Positions 1-6,069 of a stretch of 8,233 nt of DNA are shown here, piece by piece. Numbering within the stretch: position 1 is the first letter of the stretch; every line of letters starts with the position of its first letter. The notes under the pieces are model-generated. The model was not told the origin of the DNA. It made no database searches and saw only the letters and a list, made by a program, of their open reading frames with translations. A program made the translations under genes and the position numbers. The stretch is from Dehalococcoidia bacterium. Lineage in GTDB: Bacteria > Chloroflexota > Dehalococcoidia > Dehalococcoidales > UBA1222. Where the stretch lies: assembly GCA_009776515.1 (NCBI GenBank), contig WRNP01000022.1:10097-18329 (forward strand). Reading direction: 5' to 3'.

Positions 1-1
1 G

Positions 2-196
2 CAGATCTTGGGCCCCGAAGCCCCGTTGCTTATCCACGAGGCAGCCCTAGCCATAAAAATGCGCGCCTCCGTCTACGACATCCAAGACACCTTGCATATA
101 CACCCCAGCCTGGCTGAGGCTCTCTGGGAGGCATCCTTTGATGCCACGGGCAAGGCGATGAGTACCAGAAAATCCCCTGGCACTCGGGCACATTAG
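2..196 (+). CDS. Dihydrolipoamide dehydrogenase-type flavoprotein, C-terminal end (partial)
   Basis: The window opens inside this gene; the frame is open from base 2 to a TAG at 194-196, giving about 64 C-terminal residues. The sequence has the look of the pyridine nucleotide-disulfide oxidoreductase dimerisation domain: an EAALAIKM helix followed by LHIHPSLAEAL. In dihydrolipoamide dehydrogenases and mercuric reductases this HxHPxxxE segment supplies the catalytic His-Glu pair that completes the active site of the partner subunit, and both residues are present. The enzyme would be a cytosolic FAD-dependent homodimer that reoxidises dihydrolipoyl groups of 2-oxoacid dehydrogenase or glycine cleavage complexes. 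The FAD- and NAD-binding domains lie outside the window, so a mercuric-reductase-like or other family member cannot be excluded. Its stop overlaps the convergent aminopeptidase stop by four bases. Confidence 0.8.
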   Translation, partial: QILGPEAPLLIHEAALAIKMRASVYDIQDTLHIHPSLAEALWEASFDATGKAMSTRKSPGTRAH

Positions 197-1296
197 ATCA
201 CGAACTTGCCGTTTCGATACAGCAGCTCGCCATCCACTCTGATCTCCCCACCATCCCGTAAGTCGCACACCATGTCCCAATGGATGGCGGACTTGTTCCG
301 ACTACCCGTCTCCGGATAGCCCGCTCCGAGCGCCATATGAAAACTGCCGCCAATCTTTTCGTCGAAGAGGATCTCGCGCGTAAACTGGGTGATGCCTTCA
401 TTGGTACCAATTGCGAACTCGCCCAGGTATCGCGCCCCGGCATCCGTATCCAGGGTCTTCAGCAGGAAATCTTCGTTCTTCTCTGCTGTGGCCTTGATCA
501 CCCGCCCCTGGCTGAAATGCAACCGGATACCGATGACCTCCCTGCCAGACTCAATGGCAGGATATGAGAAATAGACATATCCCTCGGCAGAGTCTTCCAC
601 CGGACCAGTAAAGACCTCACCATCCGGGACGTTAAACTTGCCTGCACAGTTTATAAAGGTACGCCCAGCCACACTAAGCCGCAGATCGGTCTCTGGCCCA
701 ATGACGTGTACTTGGTCCCTGCCCTTAAGCCACTGCACAATGCGTTCTTGCTCGGTAGCAACCTTCTGCCAGTACCCGATGGGATCAACAAGGTCGGGCA
801 GGCAGGCCTTATACAAGAAATCCTCGTAGTCGCCAAGGCTCATCTCAGCATCCTGTGCAAAGGCATTGGTGGGATACGGAGCAAGCACCCAGCGCAATTC
901 CCCAGCTGCCGAGCGGCGCATCATAGCATCTGTAAGCTCAGTGCGTGCCTGGTCATAGATGACCATCTTGGCCGGATCAATGCGGCTTAAGGCCTTGGTG
1001 TTCTCTTCGCCGATGATGACAATGCGCACATCGTACTTCTCGGTGATGAGGCGCTGTCCCTCGTGTACATACTCCAGCTGCTCCCGGGAGCCATAACGAT
1101 AGAGGAGCTCCATGGTATCTGCGGAGCTTGCCATGACCCATGGGAACCCTCCAGCCTGGAGTACCTTAGCATAGATGGCCCGAGTAAGAGGTGCGGCGAT
1201 CGCCGGAGCTACGATGGCCACCTTGTCGCCGGGCTTTACGCCAACCGAGTATCCCACCAAAAGCTCGGCAAGTTTTTCGATCCTTATGTCAGCCAT
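193..1296 (-). CDS. M29 family (AmpS/PepS-like) metallo-aminopeptidase
   Basis: This is a complete 367-residue protein, in the usual size range for thermophilic-type M29 aminopeptidases, which remove N-terminal residues from peptides in the cytosol using a two-metal centre. No signal peptide is visible. The family's metal-binding and catalytic residues can be laid out with the expected spacing: Glu227 (GEVFTGP), Glu293 (LGEFAIG), His320 (GGSFHMALG), Tyr327 (GYPE), His339 and Asp341 (AIHWDM). The N-terminal half (residues about 1-200) carries the usual dimerisation/regulatory fold, including VKPGDKVAI. The ATG start at 1296 is preceded by a strong GGGGGAGGT ribosome site about 6 bases upstream, which fixes the start. 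The gene is convergent with the preceding flavoprotein gene and divergent from the tubulin-like gene, so it is probably a single transcription unit. Substrate preference cannot be read from the sequence. Confidence 0.93.
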   Translation of the reverse strand: MADIRIEKLAELLVGYSVGVKPGDKVAIVAPAIAAPLTRAIYAKVLQAGGFPWVMASSADTMELLYRYGSREQLEYVHEGQRLITEKYDVRIVIIGEENTKALSRIDPAKMVIYDQARTELTDAMMRRSAAGELRWVLAPYPTNAFAQDAEMSLGDYEDFLYKACLPDLVDPIGYWQKVATEQERIVQWLKGRDQVHVIGPETDLRLSVAGRTFINCAGKFNVPDGEVFTGPVEDSAEGYVYFSYPAIESGREVIGIRLHFSQGRVIKATAEKNEDFLLKTLDTDAGARYLGEFAIGTNEGITQFTREILFDEKIGGSFHMALGAGYPETGSRNKSAIHWDMVCDLRDGGEIRVDGELLYRNGKFVI

Positions 1297-1401
1297 AAGA
1301 CCTCCCCCGGGTAGCTATGAGTCGCCGGATGTGTTCCCTCTGCTAGCCATAGCGGGCAATTAACGGGTATTACCCATCGGATTTGAGCATTTTGCTTTCC
1401 T

Positions 1402-1407
1402 ATTATA
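1402..1407 (-). promoter_or_regulatory. Candidate -10 box for the aminopeptidase gene
   Basis: A perfect TATAAT hexamer on the minus strand lies about 105 bases upstream of the aminopeptidase ATG. No convincing -35 box is visible 16-18 bases upstream; the best stretch is only GACGACT-like. The call therefore rests on the -10 hexamer and its position in a divergent intergenic region of about 230 bases. Confidence 0.35.
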
Positions 1408-1451
1408 CTCGAATCTTCCCCAGTCGTCGCATATCGCGTGCTATATGTTTA

Positions 1452-1481
1452 TTGACTTGAACATGGTCGCTGGGCTACACT
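1452..1481 (+). promoter_or_regulatory. Sigma-70-type promoter for the tubulin-like gene
   Basis: TTGACT at 1452-1457 and TACACT at 1476-1481 are separated by 18 bases, close to the consensus for a housekeeping promoter. The box pair sits about 50 bases upstream of the GTG start at 1531, and no other reading frame intervenes. The rest of the intergenic region 1297-1530 shows no hairpin or operator that I can support. Confidence 0.55.
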
Positions 1482-1530
1482 TCTAGGCAAGTTTTTTGTC
1501 TGCAACTTTGTCAGGATTGGGAGGTAGAAA

Positions 1531-2694
1531 GTGAAACTGCTTGTGGTTGGTTGCGGCCAGTGCGGCGGTCGGCTGGCCGATGAATTTGCCATCATGAACA
1601 AGAAGGCTCGCATCCAGGGCAATTTCGATATCGTAACGAATGTCCTGGCAGTCAACACCGATGTGGCTGACCTTTCGGGTCTTATGCATATCAAACCCGA
1701 TTATCAGCACCGCATTCTTATCGGCACCAAAAAAACCGGCGGGCACGGCGTAGGCAAGATGAATGAGATGGGAGCAGAGGTAGCCCGCATCGACGGCGAC
1801 AAGATCATTGAGTCTATTCGACTAACCCCCAAGCTAAGCGATACCGATGCCTTTCTGCTCATCGCTTCCGCTGCGGGCGGCACCGGCTCAGGCTCAATCT
1901 CAGTGCTCACCCATCTCATCAAGGAGCGCTTCTTGGATAAGCCGGTCTATAACATGATCGTGTTGCCTTTCAAATATGAGGAGGCTACCGAGGAGCGCTC
2001 AATTTTTAACGTTGGAACCTGCCTTAAGTCTTCTTATCTAGCCGCCGACGCCATCTTCCTGGTTGACAACCAGCGCTATCTCAAAAAGAACGTGCCTATC
2101 CGCAATAACCTAGCCAAGATCAACCGCATGGTGGTCAAGCCTTTTTACAATATGCTTTCTGCCGGCGAGGAGGTCAACCCCAAGTTTATTGGCAGTAAGG
2201 TACTTGATGCCGGGGACATCATCCAAACCCTCTCCGGCTGGTCGGTTATCGGCTATGGCAGAGCAAGAGTCCCCCACTTCATGGCGGAGCATTTTAGGGA
2301 CAAAAGCTCGCAGACCCAGCGTGGTGTCCAGGCCATGGACGAGGCTTTGGCGGATCTTTCGGTCAAGGCTAATCCCACCGAGGCCAAGAAAGCACTCTAT
2401 CTGCTGACGGCCCCGCCCGGGGAAATGAACATGGATCTCATCAACGACCTTTCCCAAACGCTCAAAACCATGGCTACCGAGGCGGTCATCCGTAGCGGTG
2501 ACTATCCCCGCGGCCAAAACAGCATCATTGAGGTGACAGTAATTCTCTCCGAGCTCGTCAACTCACGCAAGGTGATGGACTATTTCGGGCGAGCCATTGA
2601 GTATATCAACCGCGCCCGACACCGCCAGAGTGGAGTGCAGTACGATCAGATCGGCATGGCCGAGGCTTTTAAGGATATACCCAGTCTATTGTAG
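1531..2694 (+). CDS. CetZ/FtsZ-like tubulin-superfamily GTPase
   Basis: The 387-residue protein is a tubulin/FtsZ-superfamily GTPase. Visible landmarks are the glycine-rich T1 loop GCGQCGG (7-13), NTD (42-44), the tubulin signature AAGGTGSGS (114-122) that grips the GTP phosphates, DNQRYL (179-184) in the region that contacts guanine, and a T7-like DAGD (226-229) that in filaments inserts into the next subunit to trigger hydrolysis. The stretches AVNTDVADLSGL, GHGVGKMNEMGAEVA and VYNMIVLP resemble archaeal CetZ more than canonical division FtsZ, and there is no obvious FtsA/ZipA-binding tail. It should be cytosolic and polymer-forming, but its role (division, shape or another function) is unknown. 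The start is GTG with GGGAGGT at 1519-1525; a good promoter lies upstream and a terminator follows directly, suggesting a monocistronic unit. Confidence 0.9.
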   Translation: MKLLVVGCGQCGGRLADEFAIMNKKARIQGNFDIVTNVLAVNTDVADLSGLMHIKPDYQHRILIGTKKTGGHGVGKMNEMGAEVARIDGDKIIESIRLTPKLSDTDAFLLIASAAGGTGSGSISVLTHLIKERFLDKPVYNMIVLPFKYEEATEERSIFNVGTCLKSSYLAADAIFLVDNQRYLKKNVPIRNNLAKINRMVVKPFYNMLSAGEEVNPKFIGSKVLDAGDIIQTLSGWSVIGYGRARVPHFMAEHFRDKSSQTQRGVQAMDEALADLSVKANPTEAKKALYLLTAPPGEMNMDLINDLSQTLKTMATEAVIRSGDYPRGQNSIIEVTVILSELVNSRKVMDYFGRAIEYINRARHRQSGVQYDQIGMAEAFKDIPSLL

Positions 2695-2714
2695 AGAATC
2701 CTCATGATAACGCT

Positions 2715-2749
2715 AAGAGCGGCACCCTGGGGTGCCGCTCTTATTTTTA
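2715..2749 (+). terminator. Rho-independent terminator of the tubulin-like gene
   Basis: A perfect 12-bp stem (AAGAGCGGCACC at 2715-2726 pairing with 2731-2742) closes a CTGG tetraloop and is followed by TATTTTTA. It lies 20 bases after the stop codon. Read on the minus strand the hairpin has no T-run after it, so it would act mainly for plus-strand transcription even though the convergent coiled-coil gene ends at 2772. Confidence 0.93.
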
Positions 2750-2771
2750 CAGCCGGAGAGACTTCTTGCTT

Positions 2772-4529
2772 CTAGTCCTCCTTCTCCTCAATCACATGAT
2801 CATCGTCCAGTGGCTCAGCAGACTCACTCTCGCCCGCGCTCTTATACATCTTAGCCAGTTTGTCCATACGCTCCTGCATCTTCTTCTTGGCAAGCTTGGC
2901 AAGTTGTGCGTCGCCGGTGGGCGGTTCATCCACCCCACCGATGGATTGCTCAAAGGCTTGGTCCGGGGGGCTATCTTTGGCTACCGGCGTCTTGGCAAGT
3001 GGTACGGCACGTTTGGGTAGCGGGCGCCTGGATAGCTCCAGGATGGGTTTGGCTTCACCTGAAAAGAGAGTGCTGATCTCGCGCGCAGCCGCTCGTGCCG
3101 CATCGGCAGCCTCATGGGCAGCTCGGATTGACTCATCCGTAGCGCTACGTACCGAGGAGCTTATGGCCTCAGCCCGAGCTACAGCTTCGCGGGATGAGGC
3201 GATTGAGGATTCGGTGGCCTGCTGGGCTTCTCGGGCGGAGGTATCCACGCTCTCGATCTTTTTCTGAATCAGTAAATCCCATTCGGCGAGCGATTCTTTG
3301 ATGGACTCTGCAACCTTATCTACCCGAGTGATGGCCTGCACCGCCGTATCCAAAGACTTGCCGGCGGCTTCGGCGGCCTGACGGCTCATTTTTTCGGCCC
3401 CCGCAGCGGCTTCTTGGGCCTGCTTGCGGGCTTCTTCGGTTTTTGCCTGGGATTCCTTGGCAATATTCATAATCTCAGCCACAGCCTGGTTCATCGCGGC
3501 GGTGTTGCTGTCGGTGGCTTCTTTGAGCTCCCGCCCTGCTTCTGCGGCTACTCGTTTGGCGCCTTGGGAGGCCTCTGCGGAGGCATCGCGGGCAGCCTTG
3601 ACCGATTCCTGAATTCGAGCAACGGCTCCCTGAGTGTTACGGACAGCCTCTTCAGAAGATTGGCGCGCCCACTTGGCAGCCTCGTCTGCTCGCGAGATGG
3701 CCTCCTCAAATGAGCGAGCGTAGCTACGTGTGGACTCTTCATTAGCCTTGACATGCTTTTCCAGAGAGCGCAACGCATCCTTGGATGCACGAATGGCATT
3801 TTCAGTATTACTCTCGGTCACCCGCCTCACATCCTCCACCTGCTTGAGGGAATTCTCGGCAGTTTTCAACGCCTCATCGGTCGCTTTCTGGGCTACCGAG
3901 GATACCTGTTCAGCTTTCGCCAGGGCTTCCTGCGATTGCTTAAGAGCCACTCCGGCGGCCTCGGTTGCCTCCTGTCCGGTCCGCTCAAGACGAGTCAGTG
4001 CCTGCCGGGATTCCTGCAGGGCGCGGCTCGCCTCAGTTTTGGCCTGAGTGACAGACTCCTCCAGGCGGCGCGTATTGCGTTCATACTCCTGTGCAAGCGA
4101 GAGCGCCGCCTCTTGATTGCGGCGGATGGTTTCTTCAAGACGGCTCACGGCTTGAGCCAAGTTCTGTTGGTTGGCTTCCGCAGCCTTACGGCTGTCCTCT
4201 GCTGTCTGTTCGGCAAGTTGCAAGGCGCGCTCGCAGGCGCGGTTGTTATCCTTAGTCTGAGCATCAAGCGCTTCAGTCGTCTTTTCTGCCGCTCGAACAG
4301 CATCTTGTCCGGCGCGGGCGGCTCCCTCAGCCACTTTTTTAGCGGTCTTAGCCAGCTCTTTGGCCCGATCCATAGCCTCGCGCACCAAACGTGCCGAGAC
4401 ATCCTGGGCGCCTTTAAGATCGTGGTCGATATTGCTCAACTGGTCTGCCGTTTCGCGGATGGACTCGCTGCCATTTTCCATATAACGGGACACCGGCTGG
4501 GGATCGGTAGGGTTCAATTCTTCGGTCAC
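2772..4529 (-). CDS. Very long soluble coiled-coil protein (585 aa), function unknown
   Basis: I do not recognise a named family. Residues about 25-485 are an almost unbroken Ala/Glu/Lys/Arg/Ser-rich helix with heptad-like patterns such as EALAKAEQ and EEARKQAQEAAAGAE, very few aromatic residues and only one cysteine (near 99). This predicts an extended coiled coil, perhaps tens of nanometres long. A Pro-rich basic linker follows (about 495-535), then a short Lys-rich amphipathic helix (about 542-563) and an acidic Asp/Glu tail ending EEKED. There is no signal peptide or membrane segment, so it is probably cytosolic. The GTG start at 4529 is supported by AGGAGG five bases upstream. It lies 54 bases downstream of the exonuclease gene and may be cotranscribed with it; it converges on the tubulin-like gene. 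Chemotaxis-receptor-like or tail-tape-like resemblance is compositional only. A cytoskeletal or nucoid scaffold is an inference. Confidence 0.85.
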   Translation of the reverse strand: MTEELNPTDPQPVSRYMENGSESIRETADQLSNIDHDLKGAQDVSARLVREAMDRAKELAKTAKKVAEGAARAGQDAVRAAEKTTEALDAQTKDNNRACERALQLAEQTAEDSRKAAEANQQNLAQAVSRLEETIRRNQEAALSLAQEYERNTRRLEESVTQAKTEASRALQESRQALTRLERTGQEATEAAGVALKQSQEALAKAEQVSSVAQKATDEALKTAENSLKQVEDVRRVTESNTENAIRASKDALRSLEKHVKANEESTRSYARSFEEAISRADEAAKWARQSSEEAVRNTQGAVARIQESVKAARDASAEASQGAKRVAAEAGRELKEATDSNTAAMNQAVAEIMNIAKESQAKTEEARKQAQEAAAGAEKMSRQAAEAAGKSLDTAVQAITRVDKVAESIKESLAEWDLLIQKKIESVDTSAREAQQATESSIASSREAVARAEAISSSVRSATDESIRAAHEAADAARAAAREISTLFSGEAKPILELSRRPLPKRAVPLAKTPVAKDSPPDQAFEQSIGGVDEPPTGDAQLAKLAKKKMQERMDKLAKMYKSAGESESAEPLDDDHVIEEKED

Positions 4530-4583
4530 AGCATCCTCCTAGTATCTAACTTTATCAATTTGCCGCCTATGTTACCCTATAAG

Positions 4584-5120
4584 TTACCGACCCGGCATCT
4601 TGTAGGGCCCCCCTGCTGGACTCGTCGCACCGTCTGTCCGCATGGCTAGTAGCTCCTTAAGCACCTTTAAATTGACTACGTCTTCGCGATTGTATTCCAA
4701 CAGAATATGCAAAGCTTGCTCATCGTAGTCGTTTACATATCGCCACCATAGACGGACGGCATCCAAGCCATTTAGGTCCTTGAGCTTGCGCGGGATGCCC
4801 AGCATCTGCTCAACCCGCTTTAATCCGCCGAACAGGCGGCAACGCCAACAGTGATACATCAAATCGTAGTGAGCAAACAAGCGCTCCAAGTCGATTCCCA
4901 AGCACGCACGGATGAATGGCAAATCAAAACGACTGCCGTTGTAGGTATGGATCATGCTTACGCCATCAAGCGCCGCTAGCAATTTATCTGATGTTACGTC
5001 TTCTCCAACCAATTGAATAAAGCTCTGGCTATCACCATTAACAAGATGGATGCCGATAACAGTAATTTGACTGTCTTCAGGCGCGAGTCCGGTGGTCTCT
5101 ATATCCAGATAGGCATCCAT
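4584..5120 (-). CDS. RNase H-fold DEDDy exonuclease (YprB-like)
   Basis: The predicted 178-residue protein is a ribonuclease H-like 3'-5' exonuclease of the DnaQ/YprB type. The acidic metal-binding residues are present: Asp6 and Glu8 in YLDIETTGL, Asp66 in YNGSRFDLPF, and the Tyr143-x3-Asp147 pair in EYNREDVV, making it DEDDy. A YHCWRC segment (89-94) precedes the LKRVEQMLGIPR helix typical of this family; its CxxC spacing is worth noting. The protein is a single nuclease domain without the TPR tail of YprB, and its substrate (RNA or DNA) is unknown. I chose ATG 5120 because it sits immediately before the first catalytic strand; an in-frame ATG at 5174 would add 18 uncharacteristic residues. 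Neither start has a good Shine-Dalgarno. The stop is followed 54 bases later by the coiled-coil gene on the same strand. Confidence 0.88.
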   Translation of the reverse strand: MDAYLDIETTGLAPEDSQITVIGIHLVNGDSQSFIQLVGEDVTSDKLLAALDGVSMIHTYNGSRFDLPFIRACLGIDLERLFAHYDLMYHCWRCRLFGGLKRVEQMLGIPRKLKDLNGLDAVRLWWRYVNDYDEQALHILLEYNREDVVNLKVLKELLAMRTDGATSPAGGPYKMPGR

Positions 5121-5132
5121 ATGGCGGCTACC

Positions 5133-5138
5133 ATTATA
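5133..5138 (-). promoter_or_regulatory. Candidate -10 box for the exonuclease gene
   Basis: A perfect minus-strand TATAAT ends 12 bases before the ATG at 5120. Transcription started from it would begin only a few bases upstream of that ATG, giving a nearly leaderless mRNA; this fits the absence of a ribosome site and favours the 5120 start. No strong -35 box is seen. Confidence 0.35.
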
Positions 5139-5197
5139 GCACAGCGCAACAGGTTTGCCCTTGCAGCTAGCCATCGGTTTTGATAAACTGGATAAAG

Positions 5198-5270
5198 GGG
5201 CCGTTAGCTCAGTTGGTAGAGCATCTGACTTTTAATCAGAGGGTCGCAGGTTCGAGCCCTGCACGGCTCA
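5198..5270 (+). tRNA. tRNA-Lys (anticodon UUU)
   Basis: A full cloverleaf can be drawn. The acceptor stem GGGCCGT (5198-5204) pairs with ACGGCTC (5263-5269) with one G-U. The D arm is GCTC/GAGC, and the anticodon stem TCTGA/TCAGA flanks the loop CTTTTAA with anticodon TTT at 5231-5233. The T arm is GCAGG-TTCGAGC-CCTGC, and the discriminator base is A5270. CCA is not encoded. It decodes AAA/AAG lysine codons. Its 3' half serves as an integration site, since the integrase remnant downstream reads into it. No convincing promoter or hairpin terminator is visible; a short T-run follows at 5286-5290. Confidence 0.98.
5231..5270 (+). other. Probable attachment-site end (attL/attR) in the tRNA-Lys 3' half
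   Basis: The integrase remnant starts immediately 3' of tRNA-Lys and its frame overlaps the tRNA, the usual layout after tRNA-targeted integration. By family knowledge the crossover lies between the anticodon loop and the tRNA 3' end. The exact limits are inferred, because the matching second copy of the tRNA 3' end is not in the window. Confidence 0.5.
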
Positions 5271-5288
5271 CTCTCACTCTCCCCGTTT

Positions 5289-5312
5289 TTGCCAACAGAA
5301 CTGCCAACATTT
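5289..5312 (+). repeat. Two TGCCAACA repeats inside the integrase tail
   Basis: TGCCAACA occurs at 5290-5297 and at 5302-5309 (the second followed by TTT), 12 bases apart, about 20-40 bases from the tRNA 3' end. The same octamer occurs four times (one inverted) at 7287-7328. Position and spacing are compatible with integrase arm-type binding sites, but part of the signal is also codons for Val-Gly in the integrase tail. Confidence 0.5.
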
Positions 5313-5518
5313 AGCTTTGTTTCTTGGTTGTCCACGCTGGAGAGAGCCCTGTCGAATTTATGAGCGGCATCTTGTTGAAGTCCAGGAAGCACGTGTGAGT
5401 AAGTATCAAGGGTAATAGCGATGCTGGCATGCCCCAGCCTCTCCGAGACGACCTTGGGATGAACCCCTGCCTTGAGCATGATCGTGGCATGGGTATGCCA
5501 GTATAGTATAATAAGATT

Positions 5519-5776
5519 TCAAGTAGTTTCGGCCTCATCATCTCCCTCGGTATGCTTGCTTGATACGAATGATATTCAAGACCCGCGCCGTGCACAGGCG
5601 TATCCCCGAAGCCGCGCAGTTGCTCGGTTATGCCATTGGCTTGCTCACTGTCAATCGTGGCAAAATCCCTTGTGACAATTTCGTCACTATAATCCATTGC
5701 CACAATGTACAATGTACAACTGATAGAGTAGATATCAAGGGAGCCAACCTACGCTACAATCGTTCACAATTCTGGC
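5519..5776. other. Gene-poor junction between integrase and transposase remnants
   Basis: No confident gene is seen here. Two overlapping open stretches exist: a plus-strand one (5560-5826) with RIPEAAQLLG and RGKIPC, faintly like an excisionase/HTH_17 helix-turn-helix but two or three residues short between the helices, and a minus-strand one (from 5712) with no recognisable motif. A small tandem repeat, AATGTAC twice at 5704-5717, forms the palindrome TGTACAATGTACA. The stretch is best read as decayed island DNA. Confidence 0.4.
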
Positions 5777-5998
5777 TTGGTAAGTTCAACGAAGCAATTT
5801 ACCGCTTATTCCCGTATATACCTTGAAGAGAAGCGCTTTAACCGGATGGTTTCATCGGCACGGGTACTGAATGAGAACATCATCGGTTTCGTTAAGCGCT
5901 TCAAGATAGTGGCTGACAGGTATCGCCATCGCCGGAAACGCTTTGGCTTGCGCTTTAATTTGATTGCCGACATATGCAACCGGGAGCTTGTGTGTTAG
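5777..5998 (+). pseudogene. IS5-like DDE transposase, C-terminal remnant
   Basis: The last roughly 59 codons (from about 5822) read EEKRFNRMVSSARVLNENII, then GFVKRFKIVADRYRHRRKR and FGLRFNLIADICNREL. This is the ending of DDE_Tnp_4-type transposases of IS5-related elements: the catalytic Glu helix (RVxxENxIG) followed by the LKRFRIL.ERYRNRRKRF block. Only this end remains. The DDE aspartates and the N-terminal helix-turn-helix are absent, and the preceding sequence does not continue the family, so it is a 5'-truncated pseudogene. The stop TAG at 5996-5998 overlaps the start of a terminal inverted repeat at 5997-6014, as expected for an IS end. The TTG at 5777 is only the limit of the open frame, not a functional start. 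Confidence 0.75.
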
Positions 5999-6014
5999 TT
6001 ATACAAGAAGTCTA
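5997..6014 (+). repeat. Terminal inverted repeat of the truncated IS
   Basis: AGTTATACAAGAAGTCTA follows directly on the transposase stop. Its reverse complement matches TAGGCCTCTTGCATAACT at 7461-7478 in 15 of 18 positions, supporting the view that both are ends of the same IS family. The other end of this copy is not found upstream, in keeping with the truncated transposase. Confidence 0.6.
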
Positions 6015-6069
6015 GCATTCGATTGTTCAAGTGCACGCCTTGCAACACAAGTAGATGAATAAGCGCTGG

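Larger units (their letters stand above)
5204..5518 (-). pseudogene. Tyrosine recombinase (phage/ICE-type integrase), C-terminal remnant
   Basis: The frame is open from an in-frame TGA at 5519-5521 to a TAA at 5204-5206. It carries HTHATIMLKAGVHPK, VSERLGHASIAITLDTYSHV and the usual post-catalytic helix. These are the end of the catalytic domain of a tyrosine integrase: the GH-box His and the nucleophilic Tyr (in LDTYSHV) are present. The core-binding domain, the first catalytic Arg and the Lys are missing. The residue before HTHAT, normally the second catalytic Arg, is Trp (TGG). The protein therefore cannot be active; an intact gene would be about 350-400 codons. Upstream of the TGA the sequence no longer looks like integrase, so this is a 5' deletion or replacement. 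The last 20 or so codons (from EPCRARTCDP) are simply the antisense of tRNA-Lys, the mark of an integrase gene abutting its attachment site. Confidence 0.85.

Noticed and set aside
2110..2517. 135-codon minus-strand open frame inside the tubulin-like gene
   Set aside because: It is opposite conserved tubulin-fold sequence and has no recognisable motif or ribosome site.
3753..4649. 298-codon open frame on the plus strand opposite the coiled-coil gene
   Set aside because: It is antisense to a convincing coiled-coil gene with a strong ribosome site; the Leu-rich product is the expected shadow of an Ala/Glu/Gln-rich minus strand.
5120..5174. Upstream in-frame start of the exonuclease (MASCKGKPV...)
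   Set aside because: The extra 18 residues do not look like the family, no ribosome site precedes them, and a -10 box falls inside them.
5311..5712. 133-codon minus-strand open frame spanning the integrase remnant
   Set aside because: Its second half is an out-of-frame reading of the integrase fragment, and its first half (DYSDEIVTRDF...) matches nothing I recognise; kept only as part of the gene-poor stretch.
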